From NCBI GenBank assembly GCA_034189695.1, contig JAXHUA010000104.1, positions 1 through 21,336 on the forward strand: 21,336 nt of DNA, written 5' to 3'. Within the stretch, counting starts at the first letter, position 1. The number at the start of each line of letters is the position of its first letter. Of the stretch, positions 14,008-21,089 are shown in pieces. The DNA comes from JAXHUA01 sp034189695. GTDB taxonomy: Bacteria; Chloroflexota; Dehalococcoidia; E44-bin15. Below the pieces are notes generated by a model, which worked only from the letters and a program-made list of their open reading frames with translations, ran no database searches and had not been told where the DNA came from. The position numbers and the translations under genes are program-made.

Positions 14008-14954
14008 GCCGTCTTGTCGCCATCGTGGGCCCGACCGCCGTCGGCAAGAGCGCCCTGGCCATGCGCCTGGCACAGCTCTTCGACGCGGAGATAGTCGGGG
14101 CGGACAGCCGCCATGTCTACCGATACGTGAACATAGGGACGGCCAAGCCGACCCTGGAGGAGCGCTCTCTCATTCCCCATCACCTCATCGACATCGTCGA
14201 CCCGGATGAGGATTTCAGCCTGGCCCAATACCAGCACATGGCGTATGAGGCAATAGACGACATCCACGACCGCAGGAAGCTGCCGCTGTTGACGGGAGGC
14301 AGCGGGCTGTATGTCCGCTCGGTGGTCGGCGGCTTCAGGATCCCTCAGGTTCCGCCGGACGCAGGACTGAGGCAGGGCCTTGAAGCGAAGGCAGAATGCG
14401 AGGGCCACTTGGCCCTCCACGCCGAGCTGGAGCAGGTGGACCCTGAAGCAGCCGCGCGCATCGACCCGAGGAACGTGAGGAGGGTAATCAGAGCCCTGGA
14501 GGTCTACCACACGAGCGGCCTGCGCTTCTCAGAGTTGCAGAGGCGGGAGTCACGCTATGAGACGCTGACAATAGGCCTCACTACCACGCGGGAGGACCTG
14601 TATCGGAGAATCGACAAGCGTGTGGATGCCATGATGCACCAAGGCCTGGTCGAGGAGATGCGAGAGCTGCTCGACCGCGGTTACTCGCCCGACCTCCCGG
14701 CTCTGTCAGGGCTGGGCTACAAGCAGATAGCGACGTATCTCCAGGGCGGGGGCGCGGTCGCACTTGACGACGTGGTACAGTATATCAAGCATGAGACACA
14801 CCGCTTCGCCCGCCACCAGTACGCGTGGTTCCGCCTCAATGACAAGAGGATCAACTGGTTTGACGTACGGAATGGCTCAGCAGGGGCGGTTGAGGACACG
14901 GTCCACCGTTTCCTGCAACACGCTGTAGAGGCCCAGGGGACAGGACGGACATGA
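14004..14954 (+). CDS. miaA: tRNA dimethylallyltransferase
   Basis: The 316-residue enzyme transfers a dimethylallyl group to N6 of adenosine 37 in tRNAs that read UNN codons. Features are the P-loop GPTAVGKS at residues 9-16, GADSRHVYRYVNIGTAKP near 32 (the usual Gln after DSR is His here), HHLIDIVDPDEDFSLAQY near 59, GGSGLYVRSVVGG near 97, RRVIRALEVY near 153 and ETHRFARHQYAWFR in the C-terminal region. It starts within the last codons of tpiA and its stop overlaps dapF by four bases. Its dimethylallyl diphosphate substrate comes from the pathway that dxs starts in this window. Confidence 0.95.
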   Translation: MSRLVAIVGPTAVGKSALAMRLAQLFDAEIVGADSRHVYRYVNIGTAKPTLEERSLIPHHLIDIVDPDEDFSLAQYQHMAYEAIDDIHDRRKLPLLTGGSGLYVRSVVGGFRIPQVPPDAGLRQGLEAKAECEGHLALHAELEQVDPEAAARIDPRNVRRVIRALEVYHTSGLRFSELQRRESRYETLTIGLTTTREDLYRRIDKRVDAMMHQGLVEEMRELLDRGYSPDLPALSGLGYKQIATYLQGGGAVALDDVVQYIKHETHRFARHQYAWFRLNDKRINWFDVRNGSAGAVEDTVHRFLQHAVEAQGTGRT

Positions 14955-15772
14955 TATTCGCCAAGATGCAGGCAACGGGCAACGATTTCGTGATTGTCGA
15001 GGCCGACGCCGACCGGGACTGGCACCTGCTGGCCAGGGCAATGTGCGACCGGCATTTCGGCGTCGGCGCGGATGGACTCATAGTCGTCGCCCCCTCAGAC
15101 GTGGCGGAAGTCGGCATGCGCTTCTTCAACCCCGATGGCTCGGAGGCAGCGGCCTGTGGCAACGGGCTCAGATGTGTGACGAGATATGCCATCGACAGGG
15201 GGGCACGCGGCTCCGAGTTGCGGGTGCAGACCCGTGGCGGCATCAGAACGGTACATGCCGGTCCCTCTCTCATCCAGGTGAGCATGGGGATGCCTGCCTT
15301 CAAGGCAAGCGAGATCCCGATGACGGTGGACAGCAGACTTGACATAATACTAGCCCATGCGGTCGCCGTCGGCGGCCTGAGTCTCAAACTCACCTGCCTG
15401 TCGATGAGCAATCCACATGCAGTCCATTTCCTGGACGGGGCCGTGTCGGAGTTCCCCTTGCTGGCGATCGGCCCCCAGGTCGAGAATCACCCGCTCTTTC
15501 CGGAGAGGGTGAACTTCGAGGTAGCGAACGTCCTTGACCGGGGGAGGATCGCCGTGAGGGTATGGGAGCGCGGGGCAGGGGAGACCCTGTCGTGCGGCAG
15601 CGGGGCGTGCGCCGTGGCCGTGGCGGCGCGCCTCCACGACTATGTGGACAGCAACGCTGTCGATGTCCTGCTACCAGGCGGGACGCTCACCGTCGACTGG
15701 GACGGCGAGGGAGAGGTGAGGCTCAGCGGGCCTGCTGAGCTTGTGTTCACGGGAGAATGGCCTGACCAATGA
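14951..15772 (+). CDS. dapF: Diaminopimelate epimerase
   Basis: The 273-residue enzyme converts LL-diaminopimelate to meso-diaminopimelate, the precursor of lysine and a possible peptidoglycan cross-linker. The two catalytic cysteines are visible: Cys69 in AAACGNGLRC and Cys215 in LSCGSGACA. Other family signatures are MQATGNDFVIV at the N-terminus, HFGVGADGLI near 35, FFNPDGSEA, SMSNPHAV near 151 and NFEVANV near 188. The ATG overlaps the miaA stop (ATGA). dapL, which makes its substrate, lies two genes downstream across a pentapeptide-repeat gene, so the window encodes the last two steps of the aminotransferase route. Confidence 0.96.
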   Translation: MIFAKMQATGNDFVIVEADADRDWHLLARAMCDRHFGVGADGLIVVAPSDVAEVGMRFFNPDGSEAAACGNGLRCVTRYAIDRGARGSELRVQTRGGIRTVHAGPSLIQVSMGMPAFKASEIPMTVDSRLDIILAHAVAVGGLSLKLTCLSMSNPHAVHFLDGAVSEFPLLAIGPQVENHPLFPERVNFEVANVLDRGRIAVRVWERGAGETLSCGSGACAVAVAARLHDYVDSNAVDVLLPGGTLTVDWDGEGEVRLSGPAELVFTGEWPDQ

Positions 15773-15821
15773 TGGACGCATCACGTCATGGCTACAAATA
15801 ACAGCTTGGAGGTTTTCTGGT

Positions 15822-16241
15822 ATGACTGAATCGGGAAAGAATCTGGCAGGGGCCAACCTGGTTAGCGCGGATTTCCGGGGAGAGATGCTCTGTGATGCCG
15901 ACCTCTCCGGCGCTACCCTTGTTCAAGCCGACCTGCTGAACTGCGACCTGAGCGGGGCCAACCTGAAAGGCGCAAACATGACCGGGGCGGACATGACCGA
16001 TGCCGACCTTTCCAATGCCTGCCTGGTCGATGCGAACTTGACCAGAACGAGACTCAGGGGCACCATGTTCAACGGGGCCGACCTCACGGGTGCTATCCTG
16101 GCCCAGACTGATCTTCAAGATGCCGACTTCCGTGGGGCGAAAATCGACCCGGAGAAGCTGGACATCTCGGGGGCACGCGCATGGGAACAGGCGAAGTGGG
16201 ACGCGCCGGTCCTCGAGAAGCTGAAAGCGAAGCACGGGTAG
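15822..16241 (+). CDS. Pentapeptide-repeat protein
   Basis: The 139-residue product is nearly all tandem pentapeptide repeats of the A-(D/N)-L-x-x type: LAGANLVSADFRG, DADLSGATL, CDLSGANLKGANMTGADMTDADL and so on to residue about 110, followed by a short acidic and lysine-rich tail. Such repeats fold into a right-handed quadrilateral beta-helix. The start at 15822 is chosen because GGAGGT lies eight bases upstream; the frame is open further upstream to an ATG at 15741, which would overlap dapF and has no ribosome site. The role is unknown: some relatives bind DNA gyrase, many have no known function. Its place between dapF and dapL is curious. Confidence 0.85.
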   Translation: MTESGKNLAGANLVSADFRGEMLCDADLSGATLVQADLLNCDLSGANLKGANMTGADMTDADLSNACLVDANLTRTRLRGTMFNGADLTGAILAQTDLQDADFRGAKIDPEKLDISGARAWEQAKWDAPVLEKLKAKHG

Positions 16242-16386
16242 AAGCAGCGCGACCGCGCCAAGCAAGGAAGGGGCAAAGGAGCGAGGCTGCTGGACTGTAC
16301 ACCGCGTTCGCCTCAGCCTCACTAACTGCCAGAGGAAACGCGAGCGGGAAGGCCGCTGGCCATTGAACAAAGATTGGGTCTGAGGA
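16242..16386. other. Intergenic region before dapL
   Basis: No gene, clear terminator or promoter was recognised in these 145 bases. TTGAACA near 16364 could be part of a -35 element, but no matching -10 box was seen. Confidence 0.4.
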
Positions 16387-17559
16387 ATGCGAACAGCACG
16401 ACGCATTGAAAGTCTACCGCCTTACCTTTTCGTCGAGATCTCCAGGAAGATCGCCGAGAAGCGGGCCCGTGGAGAGGACGTCATCAGCCTGGCAATAGGC
16501 GACCCGGACATCCCCACACCACGTCATGTCGTGGAGCGCCTTTGCCAGGCGGCACGGCAGCCGGAGAACCATCGCTACCCGGAATCTGAGGGGCTTCCGG
16601 AGTTCCGACGCGCCATTGCCAGCTGGTACCAGTCCCGCTTCGGAGTGGCGCTCGACCCCGACGCCGAGGTCCTGCCGCTCATAGGGGCCAAGGACGGAGT
16701 GGGTCACGTAGCTCTGTGCTTCGTCGACCCGGGCGATGTGGCGCTGGTGCCCGACCCGGCATACCCGGTCTACTCGGTTGGCACCATGTTCGCCGGAGGC
16801 TCATGCTACTACCTGCCGCTCCTCGAGGAGAACGGTTTCCTCCCGGACCTGGAGGCCATCCCTCCGGACATGGCGAAGAGGTCAAAGGTCCTGTGGCTGA
16901 ACTACCCCAACAACCCAACGGGGGCCACGGCCGGAGCCGAGTTCTTCGAGAGAGTCGTCGCCTTCGCGAAGAGATATGACATCGCGGTCTGCCATGACGG
17001 CCCGTACACCGAGGTAGCCTTCGATGGCTATGAGCCGCTGAGCTTCATGCAGATACCGGCAGCCAGAGACGTGGGAGTGGAGTTTCACTCCCTCTCGAAG
17101 ACCTACAACATGACCGGCTGGCGAGTGGGCATGGTGGTGGGAAACGCCACGGCGGTGGACGCTCTCAGGAGGGTGAAATCCAACCTGGATTCGGGGATCC
17201 CTCAGGCGATTCAGCGTGCCGCCATCGAGGCGCTCACCGGACCGCAGGACTGCATCGCCGAGCACAACGCCATCTACCAGCGCCGGCGCGACTTGCTTCT
17301 GCAAACGCTCGGCGAGATGGGTCTGACCGCTAGGCCACCTCAAGCGTGCCTCTACATCTGGGCCAGGGTGCCCGATGGCTACACGTCGATAGCGTACGCC
17401 ACGGCTCTGCTGGACGAGGTCGGCGTGGTCGTCACTCCTGGAATCGGGTATGGAAAGTGCGGCGAGGGCTACATACGCATCTCCCTCACCGTGCCTGACC
17501 ACCGCCTCGACGAGGCCGCGACCCGGCTCAAGGCGTGGCACAAGCGCAGAACGCCGTGA
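16387..17559 (+). CDS. dapL: LL-diaminopimelate aminotransferase
   Basis: The 390-residue class I/II aminotransferase uses pyridoxal phosphate. The N-terminal RRIESLPPYLFVEISRKIAE pattern and the downstream sequence match what I know of the Dehalococcoides-type DapL group, which converts tetrahydrodipicolinate plus glutamate directly to LL-diaminopimelate. Motifs are SLAIGDPDIPTP near 34, HRYPESEGLPEFRRAIA near 62, VPDPAYPVY near 121, LNYPNNPTGA near 171, and the cofactor lysine Lys238 in FHSLSKTYNMTGWRVG. GAGGA abuts the ATG, so spacing is unusually short; the next in-frame ATG is too far inside the conserved part. The dapF partner nearby supports DapL over a general aspartate or alanine aminotransferase. 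Confidence 0.87.
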   Translation: MRTARRIESLPPYLFVEISRKIAEKRARGEDVISLAIGDPDIPTPRHVVERLCQAARQPENHRYPESEGLPEFRRAIASWYQSRFGVALDPDAEVLPLIGAKDGVGHVALCFVDPGDVALVPDPAYPVYSVGTMFAGGSCYYLPLLEENGFLPDLEAIPPDMAKRSKVLWLNYPNNPTGATAGAEFFERVVAFAKRYDIAVCHDGPYTEVAFDGYEPLSFMQIPAARDVGVEFHSLSKTYNMTGWRVGMVVGNATAVDALRRVKSNLDSGIPQAIQRAAIEALTGPQDCIAEHNAIYQRRRDLLLQTLGEMGLTARPPQACLYIWARVPDGYTSIAYATALLDEVGVVVTPGIGYGKCGEGYIRISLTVPDHRLDEAATRLKAWHKRRTP

Positions 17560-17575
17560 CGCGAGGGGAGAAGCC

Positions 17576-18724
17576 ATCGCCAGGAACACCATACCCACCA
17601 AGCCCCCCAGGGAGAGAGCCCTACTTGTAGGCGTGGAGGTCAAGGGCCGAAGGGGCTCATGGGCCATAGAGGACTCCATTGAAGAGCTCGCGCTGCTGAC
17701 CGATACCGCAGGAGCCGACGTCGCCGGGGCAGTCGTCCAGCGCCTGCACAACCCCAATCCGGCGTACTACGTCGGCAAGGGCAAGCTGGACGAGCTCGCC
17801 AGGGCCAGGGATGAGCTGGGGCATGACCTCATCATCTTCGATGATGAGCTGTCACCGACCCAGCAGAGGAACCTGGAGAACGCACTGGGCGTCAAGATAA
17901 TCGACCGCACTGCTCTCATCCTGGACATCTTCTCCAGGCGTGCCCAGACCCACGAGGGGCGTCTTCAGGTTGAACTGGCACAACACGAGTACCTGCTGCC
18001 GCGTCTCGCCGGACAGTGGAGCCACCTCGAGCGTCTCGGCGGAGGTATCGGTACGAGAGGGCCAGGGGAAAAGCAAATCGAGACCGACCGCCGCCTCGTA
18101 CGCCAGCGGATCCACCGGCTCAAGCACGACATTGAGGGGGTCAGGAAACACCGCGCGCTGTATCGCCGCCAGAGGGCCAAACAGGGCATCCCCGTCATAG
18201 CCGTTATCGGCTATACCAACGCCGGCAAGAGCACCCTGTTCAACGCCCTCACCGACGCCGCTATGCTCGTCGAGGACAAGCTCTTCGCCACCCTTGACCC
18301 GACCACCAGACGACTCCTCCTGCCCAGTACCCGGGAGGTGCTCCTCACCGATACCGTCGGCTTCATCCAGAAACTCCCCACCTCAGTGGTCGCCGCCTTC
18401 AGAGCCACCCTCGAGGAGCTGGACGAGGCAGCCCTCTTTCTTCATACAATTGACATAACTCACAGGAACGCAACAGAACAGGCTGATGCCGTGCAACACC
18501 TCCTCACCGACCTCTCCCTCGAAGCCAAGCCCACCATCACCGTCCTCAACAAGGCCGACGTTCTTGTCTCCGAGGAACAAGACCTCGCCAGCTTCACCAC
18601 CGACGCCGTTCACATCCCCCAGGATGCGGTCCTGGTGTCCGCCGCCCGACACTGGGGTCTTGACGGACTGGTACGAAGAATCGACGGAGTACTGGATTCT
18701 GCGTGGAAGTGGTTCGCACAATAA
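17576..18724 (+). CDS. hflX: GTPase HflX, with a possible ATC start codon
   Basis: HflX is a ribosome-binding GTPase that splits stalled or stressed 70S ribosomes. The N-terminal HflX domain begins at ERALLVGVEVKG and includes NPAYYVGKGKLDEL and DDELSPTQQRNLE; GGIGTRGPGEKQIETDRR precedes the G domain with GYTNAGKST (G1), DTVGFIQKLP (G3) and NKAD (G4). The start is unusual. The frame is open from an ATG at 17450, which lies 110 bases inside dapL and would add a proline- and arginine-rich tail unlike the family. GAGGGGAG (17563-17570) sits five bases before an in-frame ATC at 17576, 16 bases after the dapL stop, giving a 382-residue protein. No ATG, GTG or TTG lies between 17450 and the conserved domain. 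Confidence 0.85.
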   Translation: MARNTIPTKPPRERALLVGVEVKGRRGSWAIEDSIEELALLTDTAGADVAGAVVQRLHNPNPAYYVGKGKLDELARARDELGHDLIIFDDELSPTQQRNLENALGVKIIDRTALILDIFSRRAQTHEGRLQVELAQHEYLLPRLAGQWSHLERLGGGIGTRGPGEKQIETDRRLVRQRIHRLKHDIEGVRKHRALYRRQRAKQGIPVIAVIGYTNAGKSTLFNALTDAAMLVEDKLFATLDPTTRRLLLPSTREVLLTDTVGFIQKLPTSVVAAFRATLEELDEAALFLHTIDITHRNATEQADAVQHLLTDLSLEAKPTITVLNKADVLVSEEQDLASFTTDAVHIPQDAVLVSAARHWGLDGLVRRIDGVLDSAWKWFAQ

Positions 18725-18810
18725 CCGTTATGTCACATCTCCTGACCCCTACTCCACAATGCTTGACATAAGACAGCTTGCGAAACTTCCCCAACCCGCC
18801 ATGGTTGTAG

Positions 18811-18816
18811 TATAGT
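18811..18816 (+). promoter_or_regulatory. Possible -10 box of ctpA
   Basis: TATAGT lies 36 bases before the ctpA ATG, leaving room for a leader with an AGGGAGG ribosome site. The -35 region is poor. A TTGACATAA at 18763-18771, inverted against TTATGTCA at 18728-18735, is too far upstream to serve as its -35. Confidence 0.3.
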
Positions 18817-18852
18817 GTCTCATCACAGGGAAGGCACAGGGAGGTTGCTGAC

Positions 18853-20025
18853 ATGGACCGCAGAGGAAGGCTTTTCCCCTCACTTCTGGTGCTGCTGGCC
18901 ATTGTGCTGGCCTTCGCCGTAGGGTTCGTCTTCGCGCAGTCGACCTCCCAACCCACCACCGGACTCCCCGGCGAGTTCGCCCGCCTGGGCGAGGTGTGGC
19001 AGTATCTGGACAGGTATTATGTCAATCAGACCGCCCTTGACCCCGAGGAACTCAGCCAGGCGGCGATAGAGGGTCTGCTCGATGCCCTCGACGACCCGTA
19101 CACGTCCTACATCGACGCCGAGCTGTATGAACTGGAGTGGAGCGCCTTCGAGGGCTCCTTCGAAGGAATAGGGGCAGTCGTGACCATGGACGATGGGCAA
19201 CTCACCGTCGTCTCCCCTATCGCCGGCGGCCCGGCCGAGGAGCAAGGGGTCCGGACTGGCGACTGGATAGTCGAGATCGACGGCGAGCCTACCGAGGGGA
19301 TGGGCCTGGCCGAGGCGGTCTTGAAGATACGGGGCGCCCAAGGGACCACGGTGTCGCTCCTCATCATTCACCTCGGCGAGATTACGCCGGTCGCAATCGA
19401 CATCGTGCGGGAGGAGATCACGCTCGACAGCGTCCACCTCGACATGCTGGCCGGTGACATCGCCCACATTCAAATCACCCATTTCTCCGAACGCACCGAC
19501 AAGGAAATGGTGGTTGTCCTCAACGAGGCGCTCGACGACGGCGCGAGAGCCATCGTCCTGGACCTGCGAAACAACCCCGGCGGTTACCTCTCCGTGGTGG
19601 TGAATGTGGCGGACGAATTCCTCGACGGCGGCACAGTCCTGTACCAGCGTGACACCGAGGGGGCACTCGACGAGTCAAAGGCGAGCCCCGGCGGCCTGGC
19701 CACGGACCTGCCGATAGTGGTCCTGGTCAACGAGAGCAGCGCTAGCGGCAGCGAGGTGCTCGCCGGAGCCCTGCAAGACCGCGGGCGTGCTCCACTCGTC
19801 GGCACGACAACCTACGGCAAGGGCAGCGTAAACGTCATGATCGAACTCAGCGACGGCTCGGCCATCTACGTCACCGTCGCTCACTGGCTCACCCCCAACG
19901 GCAACCTCATTGAGGGACAGGGCCTGACCCCCGACTTCGAGGTTGAGCTCAGCGCCGATGATATAGCCAACGACCGTGACCCCCAGCTCGATTTCGCCCT
20001 GGAGCATGTCTCATCTGAGCTGTGA
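18853..20025 (+). CDS. Carboxyl-terminal processing protease, S41 family
   Basis: The 390-residue protease is exported: residues 1-29 are a signal peptide or anchor (basic MDRRGR, then a long hydrophobic run ending FVFAQ). The order is an N-terminal helical segment with LDALDDPYTSYID near 76-88, a PDZ domain about 95-190 (GIGAVV, SPIAGGPAEEQGVRTGDWIVEIDG), and the catalytic core with DLRNNPGGYL near 237. Ser298 in SSASGSEVLAGAL and Lys323 in TYGKGSVN form the Ser-Lys dyad, with the usual 25-residue spacing. It cleaves proteins near their C-termini in the extracytoplasmic space. AGGGAGG about eight bases upstream supports the start. The LTPNGN-x-x-EGQGLTPDFEV segment is typical of the CtpA/CtpB branch. 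It lies just upstream of smpB but probably forms its own unit. Confidence 0.93.
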   Translation: MDRRGRLFPSLLVLLAIVLAFAVGFVFAQSTSQPTTGLPGEFARLGEVWQYLDRYYVNQTALDPEELSQAAIEGLLDALDDPYTSYIDAELYELEWSAFEGSFEGIGAVVTMDDGQLTVVSPIAGGPAEEQGVRTGDWIVEIDGEPTEGMGLAEAVLKIRGAQGTTVSLLIIHLGEITPVAIDIVREEITLDSVHLDMLAGDIAHIQITHFSERTDKEMVVVLNEALDDGARAIVLDLRNNPGGYLSVVVNVADEFLDGGTVLYQRDTEGALDESKASPGGLATDLPIVVLVNESSASGSEVLAGALQDRGRAPLVGTTTYGKGSVNVMIELSDGSAIYVTVAHWLTPNGNLIEGQGLTPDFEVELSADDIANDRDPQLDFALEHVSSEL

Positions 20026-20136
20026 TGTGGCCCAAACGAGCCCTGGCCGCTGACTGGCGTGCTGTGGGTCCCCCATCGCCATCCCGCCCCGCGAGACTGC
20101 GGCGTGGCCATTGACGCCGAACGTTGCAGGTGTCAA

Positions 20137-20167
20137 TTGAAACGACTAGGGCCAAATGTGATAGAAT
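20137..20167 (+). promoter_or_regulatory. Promoter of smpB
   Basis: TTGAAA (20137-20142), a long 19-base spacer and TAGAAT (20162-20167) precede the GTG of smpB at 20173 by five bases. The predicted transcript would begin at or next to the start codon. Confidence 0.45.
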
Positions 20168-20172
20168 AGGGT

Positions 20173-20640
20173 GTGAAGGCAACAAAGACCGTCGCTCTCA
20201 ATCGAAAGGCGCGTCACGACTATCACATCCTTGATAGTGTCGAGGCAGGGATTGTGCTCACCGGGACTGAGGTCAAGTCCATTCGCGCCGGAAGAGCGAA
20301 CATAGGTGACGGCTACGTCCGTCCCGAGGGCGGCGAGTTGTGGCTCCTCAACACGCACATCGCCCGCTTCGAGGGTGGCAACCGCTACAACCACGAGCCG
20401 ACACGGCCCCGGAAGCTCCTGCTTCACCGCCGACAGATCAACGACCTCTCGGCCAAAGTGATGCAGAGGGGCTATACTATAGTGCCATTGAAGCTGTACT
20501 TTAAGAAGGGAAACGCCAAGGTCGAACTGGGCCTGGCCAGGGGGAAGAAGCTCTACGACAAGCGCCAGTCCATCGCGCAGCGCGAGACGGAGCGCCAGAT
20601 GGAGCGCGCCCTCAAGCTGGCCAAGAGCTACACACGGTAG
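20173..20640 (+). CDS. smpB: SsrA-binding protein SmpB
   Basis: The 155-residue RNA-binding protein escorts tmRNA to stalled ribosomes in trans-translation. Family segments are NRKARHDYHILDSVEAGIVLTGTEVKSIR at the N-terminus, ANIGDGYVRPEGGELWLLNTHIARFEGGN, RPRKLLLHRRQIN, the GYTIVPLKLYFKKGNAKVELGLARGKKLYDKR core, and a basic C-terminal tail that enters the mRNA channel. The length is typical. GTG is the start, with no Shine-Dalgarno sequence but a -10 box five bases upstream, suggesting a leaderless message. Its RNA partner, ssrA, begins 64 bases after its stop. Confidence 0.97.
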   Translation: MKATKTVALNRKARHDYHILDSVEAGIVLTGTEVKSIRAGRANIGDGYVRPEGGELWLLNTHIARFEGGNRYNHEPTRPRKLLLHRRQINDLSAKVMQRGYTIVPLKLYFKKGNAKVELGLARGKKLYDKRQSIAQRETERQMERALKLAKSYTR

Positions 20641-20704
20641 GCGTAGCTTCGACCGTTGGCCACTATGTGAGTTGCTGGCGCCAGTTATGTCAAGACAACC
20701 GAAT

Positions 20705-21046
20705 GGGGACGAGTGGTTTCGACAGGGGAGGAGCGTCCCAGGATTGCAGGCCGAGGTGCCGCCGCCTCGAAAAACAGGTGGCAAAAAAGTAACTGGCGAA
20801 TACGTCTACGCGAGCTAAGCGTCGACACGTTCCTCCGTCCCCCTCGATGGATGGGGTGAACGCCGAGTAGTCGAGGTGCGGTGGCCCTGATGTCGATAGG
20901 GGTTGCCAAAGACTGTATCGACTAGGCTCAGCCGGACTCGGTCGGCAGAGGTCGGTTGGGCGAGAGCAAAGAGCCGACTAAGCCTGTAGGATATCCTGAG
21001 CAGCCCTCTTCTGGACGGGGAGTTCAACTCTCCCCCGTCTCCACCA
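20705..21046 (+). ncRNA. ssrA: tmRNA (transfer-messenger RNA)
   Basis: The gene is a one-piece tmRNA of 342 bases. The 5' end GGGGACG pairs with CGTCTCC at 21036-21042, followed by A and an encoded CCA. The T arm GGGAG-TTCAACT-CTCCC is at 21019-21036. GTGGTTTCGAC near the 5' end is the conserved tRNA-like D region. The tag reading frame begins with GGC at 20795, position 91 of the RNA, as in other tmRNAs, and just after an A-rich GCAAAAAAGTAACT segment. It encodes G-E-Y-V-Y-A-S and ends at TAA (20816-20818), which lies in the loop of a short hairpin, as expected for helix 5. It works with the adjacent SmpB. There is no clear separate promoter, so it may be co-transcribed with smpB. Confidence 0.95.
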
Positions 21047-21055
21047 AGAATGCAC

Positions 21056-21089
21056 AAACGCTAGCCGCAGGAGGCTAGCGTTTCTTTGT
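21056..21089 (+). terminator. Intrinsic terminator of ssrA
   Basis: AAACGCTAGCC (21056-21066) pairs perfectly with GGCTAGCGTTT (21073-21083) around a six-base loop and runs into a T-rich tract (TTTCTTTGT). It lies ten bases past the mature tmRNA 3' end. Confidence 0.92.

Noticed and set aside
20796..20870. Alternative tmRNA tag frame starting ANTSTRAK
   Set aside because: Although it begins with alanine, it runs 24 codons to a charged, proline-rich end and ignores the stop in the helix-5 loop; the resume position fits the GGC frame better.
21000..21046. A separate tRNA gene at the 3' end of the tmRNA region
   Set aside because: The T arm and CCA belong to the tRNA-like domain of tmRNA, whose 5' half is at 20705; no anticodon arm is present.
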